DNA of 64,000 bases from Paenibacillus kobensis NBRC 15729 (GCF_004000825.1 NZ_BILZ01000007.1:111996-175995), one strand, 5' to 3'. Shown: positions 27,423-37,782, counted from the first letter of the stretch. Translations and numbers: made by a program. Notes: generated by a model not told the origin, from the letters alone.

Positions 27423-28604
27423 ATGCGATTAGCGATTTTTACGGACACGTACGAGCCCGAAGTGAACGGCGTTGCTCGAACGCTAGGGCGTTGGGCTGAG
27501 TATTTGCGCCGTCAAGGGATCGAGGCAGCAGTTTTTGCGCCGGATCCGGCAGCGGGGGGACCTCCCCGGCAAACCTCTATTCAAGTACAGAGGTTTGCTT
27601 CCCTCCCTTTCTTCTTATATCCGGAATGCAGATTGGCGCTGCCTAATCCGATCCACGTCCGCCGTGCGCTGCAAGACTTCAAGCCGACGCTTATCCACGT
27701 TGCAACGCCTTTTAATATGGGACTATTCGGCATTCATTACGCGAAGAAATACCATATTCCCCTCGTTGCGTCTTACCATACGCACTTCGACCGGTACCTT
27801 CCGTTTTACAATCTGCAGTGGATGGTAAAGATGTTATGGAGGTACATGGAATGGTTTCATCAGGAATGCCGTGCGATTTTCGTTCCGTCTCCATCGACCC
27901 AATCGGAATTGTCGGCAAGAGGCTGGCGCGAAGACCGGCTGCATCTATGGCCGAGGGGCATCCAGACGGATCAATTTTATCCAGGTGCCAATCGCACGGA
28001 GTTGCTTGCTTCTATTGGAATTGAACCGGACCGGTTCGTCGTTCTGTACGTTGGACGGGTCGCCCCGGAGAAAGATGTCGGAACGGCGATCGACGCATTC
28101 GAGAAGTTCCAGCGGACTGTCTGTCCGGAAGCGGTCATGATCGTCTGCGGGGACGGTCCTTCGTCCCATGAGTTGGAGGAACGGTGTGCCAGAGACCGGC
28201 TGCCGGTTAAATTTCTCGGGTTTACGGCACTGCCCCGGTTAAGAGAATGGTATGCATCCGCAGACGTTTTCTTGTTTCCGTCGGCAACTGAAACGTTCGG
28301 CAACGTCGTGCTGGAAGCGATGGCATGCGGGGCGCCTGTTGTATGTGCTTCGGCAGGAGGGGTTGCCGATACGGTCGCGCATGGCAGCAACGGGTTATTG
28401 TGCGAGCCAGGCAATGCAGAGGCTTTCTCCGATGCGCTGACACGGCTGTACCGGGAGCCGGATGAGCGGCGCGGTCTGGCGGCAAGAGGGCTCGCATACA
28501 GCCGGAATCAGTCGTGGGAGACGATATTCGGGCGGCTGCTGTCGCAATTTCTGGACGTCGAATCCGGTAACACAGGCACAAGGGTTCACCGTTTTGTCAC
28601 ATGA
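27423..28604 (+). CDS. GT4-family glycosyltransferase
   Basis: A 393-residue GT-B enzyme. The N-terminal acceptor half starts with FTDTYEPEVNGVARTLGRWA, the loop typical of MgtA/PimB-like lipid glycosyltransferases. The C-terminal donor half has LYVGRVAPEKDVGTAIDAF and the EX7E motif in SATETFGNVVLEAMACG. These enzymes transfer sugars from nucleotide-sugar donors to lipids or polysaccharides at the cytoplasmic face. A GGAGG site precedes the ATG. The GT2 gene follows 327 bases later, so a joint role in envelope glycan or glycolipid synthesis is plausible but not proven. Confidence 0.92.
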   Translation: MRLAIFTDTYEPEVNGVARTLGRWAEYLRRQGIEAAVFAPDPAAGGPPRQTSIQVQRFASLPFFLYPECRLALPNPIHVRRALQDFKPTLIHVATPFNMGLFGIHYAKKYHIPLVASYHTHFDRYLPFYNLQWMVKMLWRYMEWFHQECRAIFVPSPSTQSELSARGWREDRLHLWPRGIQTDQFYPGANRTELLASIGIEPDRFVVLYVGRVAPEKDVGTAIDAFEKFQRTVCPEAVMIVCGDGPSSHELEERCARDRLPVKFLGFTALPRLREWYASADVFLFPSATETFGNVVLEAMACGAPVVCASAGGVADTVAHGSNGLLCEPGNAEAFSDALTRLYREPDERRGLAARGLAYSRNQSWETIFGRLLSQFLDVESGNTGTRVHRFVT

Positions 28605-28931
28605 GAGGGAGAAAGGAACGGAACTTAACGGTCCGTTCATCCGTTATCAAGTACGTAAGCATTAAAAATGACGCATTTGGATGAAAATAAGGGGGAAGCG
28701 AGCGTAATTCGAGGTAATGCCGTTATTCCTCTGGAGTGAAAGCGTTTTTCCAACCGATGACGCTCGTTTTGACGTTCATTCGCTTTTTGACAAAGCGGTC
28801 CATACAGTGCAAAATTCACTAAGGCCGAATAAGAGCGTTGTCCAAGTTATCGCTTTACCAAAAAGATTACAGAGAGAAAACAAAAAAAGGGATTGTATTA
28901 AAACTGGGGTCTCAAGGGGGCAAATTAATTC
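28605..28931 (+). promoter_or_regulatory. Intergenic leader before the GT2 gene
   Basis: A 327-base gap with no credible gene. TTGACA (28787-28792) and CAAAAT (28810-28815) are 17 bases apart and form a plausible promoter. An A-rich leader runs to the start codon, with AAGGGGGC as the ribosome site. No terminator or known riboswitch is recognised. Confidence 0.45.
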
Positions 28932-30170
28932 ATGATTAATGTATTTGTGATGGCGTTTCAGGTATTCCTGGCGTTCGTCGGCGTGTATCAGTTCGTGCTG
29001 GCGCTGTTCGGGATTTACCGGAAGAAGGCGAAGCGCCGTCATGAACCGAAGAAGTCGTTCGCTGTACTCGTCGCTGCGCATAACGAGGAGCAGGTCGTAG
29101 GCGCTCTGATCGAGAATTTGCAAAAGCTGGATTATCCGAAGGAGTTGTATGACATCTTTGTCATTTGCGACAACTGTACGGATGGTACGGCGGACATCGC
29201 ACGCAGCTATGGAGTTCACGCTTGCGTACGGAATAATTCAACGCTGCGCGGCAAGGGCTATGCCATTGAGTGGATGTTGAAAGAGCTGTGGAGCATGCCT
29301 CGCCAATATGACGCAGTCGTGATGTTCGATGCAGATAATTTGTGCAACAGCGACTTCCTGCACTTGATGAACGACGATCTGTGCGAAGGCCATCAAGTTA
29401 TTCAAGGCTATCTGGATACGAAGAATCCGAATGACTCTTGGGTTACGGCCGCATATGGCATTACGTATTGGTACTGCAACCGTCTGTGGCAGCTGTCCCG
29501 CCGCAATTTGAAAATGGCGAACTTCCTCGGCGGAACGGGCATGTGCTTCGAGTCCAAGCTGCTGAAGGAAATGGGCTGGGGCGCGACAAGCCTTGTAGAA
29601 GACTTGGAGTTCACGATGCGCTGCATTCAGCGCGGCGTTCATCCGGTATTGAATTACGATGCGAAAGTTTATGACGAGAAGCCAGTTTCGTTCCGCGCGT
29701 CCGCACGCCAGCGGCTGCGCTGGATGCAGGGCCACTTCAACGTAGCGCGCCACTATTTCTTGCCGCTGCTTTGGGCAAGCATAAAGGAGCGCAGCTTCGT
29801 CAAATTCGACGCGGCGCTGTATTCCATCTCCGTGTACAACACGTTTATCGGGTTCTTGATGACATTCATGCTGTGGGGCGACAATCTCATTCCGGCAGAT
29901 AATGTGTTCGGCTCGATTTATGAATATATGCCTTGGTGGGTAGCGGGTGTTGCGATTACCGCTTCGGTTATCATGTTCCCGCTGGCGCTTATTCTTGAGA
30001 ATGTCCGCAACTGGCGGATGTATGCTCATCTGCTGACGCTGCCATTCTTCCTGTTGTCGTGGTGGCCGATTACGTTCTACGCGTTCTTCACGCAGAACAA
30101 CAAGCAGTGGAGCCATACGCAGCATACGCGCGTTATCCGGCTGGAAGAAGTGCAAAGCAAGCAAGGATAA
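28932..30170 (+). CDS. Processive-type GT2 membrane glycosyltransferase
   Basis: A 412-residue protein with an N-terminal membrane helix, a cytoplasmic GT-A domain and three or more C-terminal helices (about 295-390). Catalytic motifs are in order: AAHNEEQVVG, DNCTDGT, VMFDADN (DxD), TSLVEDLEFTMR (ED) and QRLRWMQGH (QxxRW). This layout belongs to cellulose/chitin/hyaluronan synthase-like enzymes that both polymerise and secrete a sugar chain or act on a lipid-linked acceptor. The product is not predictable. Confidence 0.92.
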   Translation: MINVFVMAFQVFLAFVGVYQFVLALFGIYRKKAKRRHEPKKSFAVLVAAHNEEQVVGALIENLQKLDYPKELYDIFVICDNCTDGTADIARSYGVHACVRNNSTLRGKGYAIEWMLKELWSMPRQYDAVVMFDADNLCNSDFLHLMNDDLCEGHQVIQGYLDTKNPNDSWVTAAYGITYWYCNRLWQLSRRNLKMANFLGGTGMCFESKLLKEMGWGATSLVEDLEFTMRCIQRGVHPVLNYDAKVYDEKPVSFRASARQRLRWMQGHFNVARHYFLPLLWASIKERSFVKFDAALYSISVYNTFIGFLMTFMLWGDNLIPADNVFGSIYEYMPWWVAGVAITASVIMFPLALILENVRNWRMYAHLLTLPFFLLSWWPITFYAFFTQNNKQWSHTQHTRVIRLEEVQSKQG

Positions 30171-30189
30171 TATCGGCTGGAGAAAGCAG

Positions 30190-30219
30190 TTGACGGCGGA
30201 CTTCCCGGTATGCTATAGT
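30190..30219 (+). promoter_or_regulatory. Promoter of the infC-rpmI-rplT operon
   Basis: TTGACG (30190-30195) and TATAGT (30214-30219) are 18 bases apart. The -10 is extended by TGC directly before it. This is a strong sigma-A promoter in front of the L20-type leader. Confidence 0.8.
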
Positions 30220-30227
30220 AATCCGGT

Positions 30228-30395
30228 AACAGTAAAACTTATCGCTTTAAGTAGAGGCACCCGCTTCTCACCTGAACGGCATCGCGCCGGCTGGTTATGC
30301 GACCTATCGAATATGAAGCACGCACATCGATGATGGCGTTGCACTAACGAATGGTTATAGCATGCGGGTCCTGACGGGCCCGCATTTTTATTGCG
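30228..30395 (+). ncRNA. L20-type autoregulatory leader of infC
   Basis: This leader of the infC-rpmI-rplT operon contains the GCACCCGCTTCTCACC element seen at the start of Firmicute infC leaders and ends in a GC-rich hairpin with a T tract (about 30362-30395). In Bacillus excess ribosomal protein L20 binds the leader and causes premature termination. The match is by eye and the internal pseudoknot is not verified. Confidence 0.7.
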
Positions 30396-30424
30396 TGGAA
30401 ACTAAAATTTGGAGGTGGCACGTT

Positions 30425-30940
30425 ATTAGCAGAGAACATCAGATCAACGACGAGATCCGCGCACGTGAGGTTCGCGTAGTCGGACCAGAAGGCGAGCAAA
30501 TCGGTATTAAGCCGATCCGCGAGGCGCTTCAGATGGCAATCGACGCAAGCATGGATCTCGTTAATGTCGCACCGCAAGCGAAACCGCCGGTATGCCGGAT
30601 TATGGACTACGGTAAGTTCCGCTACGAGCAGCAGAAGAAAGAAAAGGAAGCACGCAAGAACCAGAAGATCGTCGATCTGAAGGAAGTGTGGTTCCGCTCC
30701 AACATCGAGGAGAACGACTACCAGACGAAGCTTCGCAACGTCGTGAAGTTTCTTAAGGAAGGCGACAAGGTCAAATGCTCCGTCCGCTTCCGTGGACGTG
30801 AGATCGCGCATTCCGCGATCGGACAACGGATTCTTGATCGTCTATCCAAAGAAGTCGCCGAGTTATGCAGCGTTGAACGCGTCCCGAAACTGGAAGGCCG
30901 CAGTATGATCATGATTTTGGCGCCCAAAATTACTAGTTAA
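30425..30940 (+). CDS. infC: Translation initiation factor IF-3 (AUU start)
   Basis: IF-3, about 171 residues. The protein should begin at ISREHQINDEIRAREVR, encoded from an ATT at 30425 with GGAGGT eight bases upstream. No ATG or GTG lies at this place, and the reading frame upstream of it runs through the terminator of the leader. AUU is the classical infC start codon, through which IF-3 limits its own synthesis. The N-domain, the lysine-rich linker (QQKKEKEARKNQK) and the C-domain ending EGRSMIMILAPK are all intact. First gene of the operon with rpmI and rplT. Confidence 0.95.
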   Translation: MSREHQINDEIRAREVRVVGPEGEQIGIKPIREALQMAIDASMDLVNVAPQAKPPVCRIMDYGKFRYEQQKKEKEARKNQKIVDLKEVWFRSNIEENDYQTKLRNVVKFLKEGDKVKCSVRFRGREIAHSAIGQRILDRLSKEVAELCSVERVPKLEGRSMIMILAPKITS

Positions 30941-30964
30941 CATAATTCAAGGAGGAAGATTCGA

Positions 30965-31165
30965 ATGCCTAAGATGAAAACGCACAGCAGTCTGAAAGAC
31001 CGCTTCAAAATTACCGGAACGGGCAAAGTAAAACGCTATAAAGCGTACAGAAACCACTTGCTGTCCCACAAATCCGGCCGTCAAAAACGCGTTCTGGCTG
31101 GTCAACCGCTTATGGCTGCAGGCGACGTTCGCCGCATTCAACAAGGTCTGGCTAACCTGAAATAG
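30965..31165 (+). CDS. rpmI: 50S ribosomal protein L35
   Basis: A 66-residue basic protein starting MPKMKTHSSLKDRFK, the universal L35 N-terminus. AAGGAGGA lies just upstream of the ATG. It sits between infC and rplT in the conserved operon order. The sequence is complete and of normal length. Confidence 0.97.
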   Translation: MPKMKTHSSLKDRFKITGTGKVKRYKAYRNHLLSHKSGRQKRVLAGQPLMAAGDVRRIQQGLANLK

Positions 31166-31231
31166 TCCATTATCGCGAGGGTCTCGCGATGCACCTTATA
31201 AACTAAACCAACCTACAGGAGGTCTTCACTC

Positions 31232-31591
31232 ATGGCAAGAGTTAAAGGCGGATTCGTCCGCGCTCGTCGTCGTAAACGGATTTTGAAGCTGGCGAAAGGT
31301 TACTTCGGTTCGAAACATCGCCTGTTTAAAACAGCAAAAGAGCAAGTAATGAAATCCCTGTTGTATGCATACCGCGACCGTCGTCAAGTTAAACGCGACT
31401 TCCGCAGACTGTGGATCGTTCGTATTAACGCGGCAGCTCGTCAAAACGGCCTTTCGTACAACAAATTCATGTACGGCCTGAAACTCGCTGGCATCGAAGT
31501 GAACCGTAAGATCCTCGCTGACCTCGCAGTCAACGACATCAACGCGTTCAACTCGCTCGCAGGCGTTGCAAAACAAAAAATCAACGCGTAG
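31232..31591 (+). CDS. rplT: 50S ribosomal protein L20
   Basis: A 119-residue protein starting [19 protein letters not shown], typical of L20. It is needed for large-subunit assembly and, in Bacillus, represses its own operon through the leader upstream of infC. AGGAGG precedes the ATG. The rpmI-rplT gap contains a perfect 8-base hairpin (31172-31179 with 31183-31190), which may set the stoichiometry of the two messages. A strong terminator follows. Confidence 0.97.
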   Translation: MARVKGGFVRARRRKRILKLAKGYFGSKHRLFKTAKEQVMKSLLYAYRDRRQVKRDFRRLWIVRINAAARQNGLSYNKFMYGLKLAGIEVNRKILADLAVNDINAFNSLAGVAKQKINA

Positions 31592-31606
31592 TTTACGCGT
31601 TTCGAG

Positions 31607-31641
31607 AGCCTTGTCCTGAATCGGGACAAGGCTTTCTTTCT
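31607..31641 (+). terminator. Terminator of the infC operon
   Basis: Perfect 10-base arms (31607-31616 and 31624-31633) are followed by TTCTTTC. Confidence 0.85.
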
Positions 31642-31680
31642 ATTTTAACTCATCATTCTTTCCGTGCCGTATGAACCCTG

Positions 31681-32521
31681 CCCACCCAAACCCTCGGGAT
31701 ATCTACCCACCCAAACCCTCCCTGCAAGGGAGGGCCCCAAGGGCTCCGCCCTCTGGACTCCCGGAGGACTAACCTTGTGAGGTTGGAGCACGGAGCCGCT
31801 CTTCGTCCCTAACGGGACCCGCTAACGTTAACGGTATCTAGACTAGGGTCCACATTTGCATCTTATCCGCCAATCCGCGCCCCCTGCGTGCTGCTCCTCG
31901 CTTTCCATCCCTAACGGGACCCGCTCTACTTTTGGAGTTCTCCCGCCATTAGTTCAAGCCTCCAGTAAGTCGACTCGAACAGAACAACCCCAGCAACCCA
32001 GTTAACATTATAGATCGCCTTTGGCACGCCGCTAGCAACGAATCGAGGAAGCGTTAATCGGTGCGAACGGGCAACTATTCGATTTAACGAACTGAGGAAA
32101 CGTTATTCGAAGGCAAAAGCTGGTTTTGTGTTCGAAAACGACCAGATATCGTTCGTGGAGTTCGTAAGGTTTGTGAAGAGGCGAAAATAGCTCAATTAGC
32201 GCTTCTGCGGTTCTTTAGAGTTGTGTGAGCCGAAAATCGGCGGCGAAGCGACCAACATGGGGAGCGGTAAAGGTAGAGCGTGTCCCGACGGGACGAAAGC
32301 GAGCTGCAGCACGATTGATGGGAGGGGCGTCGAATAGGAGGCGGAAGGGAGAGTGTGGATAGGTGCATTGGGTGTGGAGCGGGTCCGGAGGACGGAAAGC
32401 GTGGAGACGGACAGCAGTGGTTAGAACGGGCTTAGGGGAGTCCAGAGGGCGCGAGCCCTATGGGGCCCTCCCTTGCAGGGAGGGTTTGGGTGGGTGGAAA
32501 GAGCCTTTGAGGGTTTGGGTG
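31681..32521. repeat. Gene-free mirror-image repeat block (empty-site form)
   Basis: This roughly 840-base stretch has no credible gene. In order it holds a boundary repeat in reverse orientation (31681-31765), two short hairpin repeats in reverse (loops near 31811 and 31913), a palindrome element (32036-32217), two hairpin repeats in forward orientation (loops near 32288 and 32388), and a boundary repeat in forward orientation (32434-32521). The boundary repeat contains GGGAGGGTTTGGGTGGGTGG. Hairpin spacing is about 100 bases, and the distance from outer hairpin to boundary repeat is about 46 bases on both sides. The same half-modules flank the cassette at 40-46 kb. Confidence 0.75.
32036..32217. 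repeat. Palindrome element, copy A (182 bp, degenerate)
   Basis: Ends are CAACGAATCG and CGGTTCTTTA, imperfect versions of the 13-base inverted ends of copies B and C. The inner arms TAACGAACT (from 32085) and GAGTTCGTAA (to about 32168) lie about 48 bases from each end, as in the other copies. Confidence 0.65.
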
Positions 32522-32608
32522 TGAAAATGGCTTGGGGCGCAGCCCCTATTGGGAGTTTGATGGCACAGCCCTCAATGTGAGAAGGGGGAGTCTGAGGGCA
32601 CAGCCCTC

Positions 32609-32637
32609 AAAAAAAAGGCCTCCATAATAAGGGAGGC
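32609..32637 (-). terminator. Leftward terminator beyond the Gly-rich gene
   Basis: On the minus strand a hairpin of GCCTCC and GGAGGC arms is followed by about eight T. The nearest minus-strand gene upstream is the GNAT gene at 33647, so its transcript would cross the Gly-rich gene in antisense before stopping here. Confidence 0.6.
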
Positions 32638-32730
32638 AAGGCGGCGGGTGCCCCTCCGGTACAAACGTACATGCAGAGGCTAAAGCGCATGCATAGTCTA
32701 CAAGACGACGGGAGAGGGGGGGGATTATGC

Positions 32731-33162
32731 ATGCGTAATGTTTCCGAGCATGAAGTGAGGAAACTGATCGGCAGAACGATCTATGCGACAAGACGTGACG
32801 GGTCGGTCGTGGTCGGAAGGCTGATGCGTGTTGAAGATAATAAGCTTTATGTAGAGACGGTCGGCAATAGCGGAGGTATACAGACACGGGCGATATTGCC
32901 GCTCATCTTGTTTGATTTGCTCGCGATCGGCTTATTCGCCGGAGGCGGCTTCGGCGGTGGCGGAAAATGCTGCCCGCCGTACGGTGGAGGCGGCTACGGA
33001 TATGGTGGCGGCGGCTACGGCTACGGAGGCGGGCCAGGATATGGACCGTACGGTGGTGGCGGCGGTTACGGGCCGTATGGCGCCGGATACAACAACGCCG
33101 GTCCATACGGGCCGAAGGGCGGTCCGTACTACGGGCCCAAAAGCGGAGGATACGATTACTAA
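32731..33162 (+). CDS. Gly/Tyr-rich protein with an LSm-like N-terminal segment
   Basis: About 143 residues from ATG 32731, which follows a long G-rich ribosome site. Residues about 5-45 (VRKLIGRTIYATRRDGSVV and LMRVEDNKLYVETV) have the strand pattern and central DG...G of a small SH3/LSm-like barrel. A hydrophobic stretch follows (LPLILFDLLAIGLF). From about 73 on the protein is a Gly/Tyr/Pro repeat (PYGGGGYGYGGG and similar) ending SGGYDY. It may be a surface or spore-coat-type protein or a nucleic-acid binder with a disordered tail; no family is recognised. It overlaps the stop of the convergent GNAT gene by four bases. Confidence 0.7.
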   Translation: MRNVSEHEVRKLIGRTIYATRRDGSVVVGRLMRVEDNKLYVETVGNSGGIQTRAILPLILFDLLAIGLFAGGGFGGGGKCCPPYGGGGYGYGGGGYGYGGGPGYGPYGGGGGYGPYGAGYNNAGPYGPKGGPYYGPKSGGYDY

Positions 33163-33647
33163 GATCGGCGGGCTAACCGCCGGCTTCTAGATGCAAGCCT
33201 GACGAACGGTTTGCGCATTTCGTGGCAGCGGAATTTGTCTGCGAATCCGGTGACGCGGTAGCCAAGCTTCTCGTAGAAGCGGACTGCCGCGTCGTTGCTT
33301 TCGTCCACAAAGAGAAGCGCTTCGCGGCAGCCCGAAGCCATGCCGTATTGTTCTGCGCGTTCCATAAGGTTAGCGCCGACGCCTCGCTTGCGGCAAGTTG
33401 GATGAACAGCTAACAGATCGACATATAAGACTTCGCCCTGCGCAATGGCATGGACAAACCCATAAGGATAATTTGTAGTGGAATAGGAAGCGACATAGGT
33501 TGCGCCCATATCAAGCCTTGCCCTTAGCTCTTTTTGGGATGGGGCGTCTTGAAGCGAGTACAGATAGGAGAACGGAATGATTTCGTCCCGAATGAGTTGG
33601 AGAATCGGCGCATCGTCCGAATGTGGTGATCTAGCGCGGATCGTCAC
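33159..33647 (-). CDS. GNAT-family N-acetyltransferase
   Basis: A 162-residue GNAT protein. The acetyl-CoA-binding motif A reads LLAVHPTCRKRGVGANLMER, and the C-terminal EKLGYRVTGF is the usual motif B end. The start GTG at 33647 follows GGGAGG. Substrate unknown; single-domain GNATs of this size acetylate small amines or protein N-termini. Confidence 0.9.
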   Translation of the reverse strand: MTIRARSPHSDDAPILQLIRDEIIPFSYLYSLQDAPSQKELRARLDMGATYVASYSTTNYPYGFVHAIAQGEVLYVDLLAVHPTCRKRGVGANLMERAEQYGMASGCREALLFVDESNDAAVRFYEKLGYRVTGFADKFRCHEMRKPFVRLASRSRRLARRS

Positions 33648-33745
33648 TGCGATCGCCTCCCTTGCGGTGCTACCGTAGTGTATGCGGAGCCGCCGCAGAC
33701 GGCGAAACCATTACATAAGTTTTCCGGCAAGAGAGCATCCTAGGC

Positions 33746-33774
33746 TTGACGAACCGAAAACGCGGGCATATAAT
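33746..33774 (+). promoter_or_regulatory. Promoter of the ilv operon
   Basis: TTGACG (33746-33751) and a perfect TATAAT (33769-33774) are 17 bases apart, directly before the T-box leader. Confidence 0.85.
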
Positions 33775-33792
33775 AGGTTCTAAGCTAATACG

Positions 33793-34111
33793 TTATCGGC
33801 AATGATGAGGACGAAGTGTTAAGGGCTCTTTTGCTCAGAGAGCGGATGGAACTTGCTGCAACCATCGCCAAAACCCCTTTTCGACGAGCTCACCTCGGAG
33901 CTATTCCCTTGAAAAGCGATTCAATCGCGCATTAGGGGGAATCGACTGGCACACGTTACTGTGCTGATGGGTAGAAACGTTTGTGCACGCCGTTTTTACC
34001 TGCCGAGGTTGCGCATTGCGAGATGCGTAATAAATTTGGGTGGTACCACGGAAGATCATGCCTTTCGTCCCGTTGCTCTCTTATGAGTAGACGGTGACGG
34101 AAGGCTTTTTT
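33793..34111 (+). ncRNA. T-box leader of ilvB (probably leucine-specific)
   Basis: The leader has the T-box order: an AGGACGAAGT-type Stem I start, the CAGAGAGCGG...TTGCTG distal region, the T-box sequence GGGTGGTACCACGG (around 34038-34051), then a terminator (34061-34111) with a T tract. A CTC at 33889-33891 directly before ACCTCGGAG is the best candidate specifier, so uncharged leucyl tRNA would trigger read-through. That fits the leucine-specific T-box of the Bacillus ilv-leu operon. The specifier assignment is by eye. Confidence 0.93.
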
Positions 34112-34140
34112 GTTTGGTTTTGATGAAAGGAGAGATGAAG

Positions 34141-35889
34141 ATGGCGACGCAAGGCGCAACACTGCGTTCGAAACAAGAACTGATCGAGAAAATGAGCAAA
34201 CCGGAGGTCATTACCGGTTCCGAAATATTGCTTCGCAGTCTGGTGCTTGAGGGAGTCGAATGCGTATTCGGCTATCCGGGCGGCGCCGTCTTGTACATTT
34301 ATGACGCGATGCACGGGTTCAATGATTTCCATCACATCCTGACCCGCCACGAGCAAGGCGCGATTCATGCGGCAGACGGCTATGCACGCGCAAGCGGCAA
34401 GGTCGGCGTTTGTATCGCGACATCGGGTCCAGGGGCGACGAACCTTGTAACGGGTATCGCAACAGCATATATGGATTCCGTACCGCTTGTCGTCATTACG
34501 GGCAACGTGGTTCAATCCGCAATGGGCACGGACGCATTCCAAGAGGCTGACATCGTCGGTATTACGATGCCGATCACGAAGCACAGCTATCTGGTACGCA
34601 ACGCTGAGGATCTGCCGCGCGTCATTCACGAGGCATTCCATATCGCCAACACGGGCCGCAAAGGTCCGGTTCTGATCGACATTCCGAAAGACGTATCGGC
34701 TGCTAAGACGCTGTTCAAGCCGGCTACGGAAGAAGTGACGATGCGCGGTTATAACCCAACCGTATCGCCGAAGAAGCAGCAAGTGGACAAAATGCTCAAG
34801 GCGATCGAGGAAGCGGAGCGTCCGCTCATTCTCGCAGGCGGCGGCGTTGTATACTCCGGCGCTCACGAGGAACTGCTTGAGTTCGCGACGAAGTCCGGCA
34901 TTCCGGTCGTCACGACGCTGCTTGGCCTCGGCGGCTTCCCAAGCGGCAACGATCTGTGGGTCGGCATGCCGGGCATGCACGGCGCGTACGCATCGAACAA
35001 AGCGATTCAAGACTCGGATCTGCTCATTAATATCGGCGCGCGTTTCGATGACCGCGTCACGATGAAGCTGGACGGCTTCGCGCCGAAAGCGAAAATCGTT
35101 CATATCGATATCGATCCAGCCGAAATCGGCAAAAACGTTCCGACGGACATTCCAATCGTCGGCGATGTGAAGACGGTGCTTCAAACGGCGAATCAAGAAG
35201 TGCGCCCAGCATCGAAAGCCGGAGCATGGCGGGAGCAAATTACGGCATGGAAGACGCAGTTCCCATTGTCGTATGTAGATTCCGACGTTGAATTGAAGCC
35301 GCAATGGGTTATCGAGATGCTGCATGAGACGACGAACGGCGAAGCAATCGTCACGACGGACGTTGGCCAGCACCAGATGTGGGCAGCTCAATATTACAAA
35401 TTCAATCAGCCTCGCTCCTTCGTCACTTCGGGCGGCCTTGGCACGATGGGCTTCGGATTCCCGTCGGCAATCGGCGCTCAGATGGCGAACCCGGACCGCG
35501 TGGTCGTATCGATCAACGGCGACGGCGGCATGCAAATGTGCGCGCAAGAGCTTGCGATCTGCTCGATTAACAACATTCCGGTCAAGGTAGCGATTATCAA
35601 TAACCAAGTGCTCGGCATGGTTCGCCAGTGGCAAGAAATCATCTACGACAACCGTTACAGTCACATCGACCTCGCAGGCAGCCCGGACTTCGTTAAGCTT
35701 GCAGAAGCTTACGGCGTCAAAGGGTTCCGCGCGTCGAACAAAGAGGAAGCCCGTGAAGCCTGGGAAGCGGCTCTTCGCCATCCAGGTCCGGCAGTCGTAG
35801 AATTCGTCGTCCGCAAAGGCGAGAACGTGTATCCGATGGTTACGCAAGGAAACACGATTGACGAAATGATCTTGGGGGATGCGGAATGA
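34141..35889 (+). CDS. ilvB: Acetolactate synthase large subunit
   Basis: The thiamine-diphosphate enzyme that condenses pyruvate (or with 2-oxobutyrate) in branched-chain amino acid synthesis. The start is ATG 34141 after AAAGGAG; about 582 residues, normal for the family. Visible motifs are the catalytic Glu region (LTRHEQGAIHAADGYARASG), the FAD-binding middle domain and the ThDP motif SINGDGGMQM...INN. It is controlled by the T-box leader and translationally coupled to ilvN by a four-base overlap. Confidence 0.97.
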   Translation: MATQGATLRSKQELIEKMSKPEVITGSEILLRSLVLEGVECVFGYPGGAVLYIYDAMHGFNDFHHILTRHEQGAIHAADGYARASGKVGVCIATSGPGATNLVTGIATAYMDSVPLVVITGNVVQSAMGTDAFQEADIVGITMPITKHSYLVRNAEDLPRVIHEAFHIANTGRKGPVLIDIPKDVSAAKTLFKPATEEVTMRGYNPTVSPKKQQVDKMLKAIEEAERPLILAGGGVVYSGAHEELLEFATKSGIPVVTTLLGLGGFPSGNDLWVGMPGMHGAYASNKAIQDSDLLINIGARFDDRVTMKLDGFAPKAKIVHIDIDPAEIGKNVPTDIPIVGDVKTVLQTANQEVRPASKAGAWREQITAWKTQFPLSYVDSDVELKPQWVIEMLHETTNGEAIVTTDVGQHQMWAAQYYKFNQPRSFVTSGGLGTMGFGFPSAIGAQMANPDRVVVSINGDGGMQMCAQELAICSINNIPVKVAIINNQVLGMVRQWQEIIYDNRYSHIDLAGSPDFVKLAEAYGVKGFRASNKEEAREAWEAALRHPGPAVVEFVVRKGENVYPMVTQGNTIDEMILGDAE

Positions 35890-36371
35890 AAAAACATACT
35901 GTAGCAATTCTCGTCAACGATCAGCCAGGCGTTCTGCAGCGTGTATCAGGCCTGTTTGGACGCCGCGGCTTCAATATTGAGAGCATTACGGTCGGTTCCA
36001 GTGAAGAGCCGGGCTTGTCCCGGATGGTTATCGTAACGTCCGGCGACGACGATACACTGGAGCAAATTACGAAGCAGCTGTATAAGCTGATCGACGTAAT
36101 CAAAGTCATCGACATCAGCAGCAGCCCTATGGTTGCCCGCGAGCTCGCACTCATCAAGGTGGGTGCGGAGCCTGCGGCTCGTCCGGAAGTGCTCGGCGTC
36201 GTCGAAACGTTCCGCGCAGCGGTCGTCGACATCGGTCCTTCGTCGCTCATCGTACAAGTTGTAGGCGATACGGAGAAAATCGACGCGATGGTCGAGCTTC
36301 TGAAGCCTTACGGCATTCGTGAGCTGTCGCGTACAGGTGTAACGGCGATGATTCGCGGCACAGCCAAGTAA
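35886..36371 (+). CDS. ilvN: Acetolactate synthase small (regulatory) subunit
   Basis: A 161-residue regulatory subunit with an N-terminal ACT domain (HTVAILVNDQPGVLQRVSGL, RRGFNIESITVG) that binds valine for feedback inhibition, and a C-terminal domain typical of Firmicute IlvN/IlvH. Its ATG overlaps the ilvB stop (ATGA). About 300 bases with a large hairpin separate it from ilvC. Confidence 0.96.
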   Translation: MKKHTVAILVNDQPGVLQRVSGLFGRRGFNIESITVGSSEEPGLSRMVIVTSGDDDTLEQITKQLYKLIDVIKVIDISSSPMVARELALIKVGAEPAARPEVLGVVETFRAAVVDIGPSSLIVQVVGDTEKIDAMVELLKPYGIRELSRTGVTAMIRGTAK

Positions 36372-37668
<1,297 letters not shown>

Positions 37669-37704
37669 TTTTTGATTAAGGTATCATCATAAGCTTTAAC
37701 TTCA

Positions 37705-37782
37705 AAATCCCGGTCATGGAAGGCCGTACAGCAGGCATCTTATACAGATGTCTGCTGGGCTCCCATGGTTCGGGATTTTTTT
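37705..37782 (+). terminator. Terminator after ilvC
   Basis: An outer stem of AATCCCG and CGGGATT and an inner stem around AGCAG...CTGCT form a long structure followed by seven T. It ends the ilvBNC message, so leuB far downstream is not in the same transcript. Confidence 0.8.

Noticed and set aside
34081..35907. A 608-codon open frame antisense to ilvB, and similar long antisense frames over other GC-rich genes
   Set aside because: ilvB on the plus strand is certain, and the antisense frame has no ribosome site or recognisable domains. Long antisense frames are expected from the codon bias.
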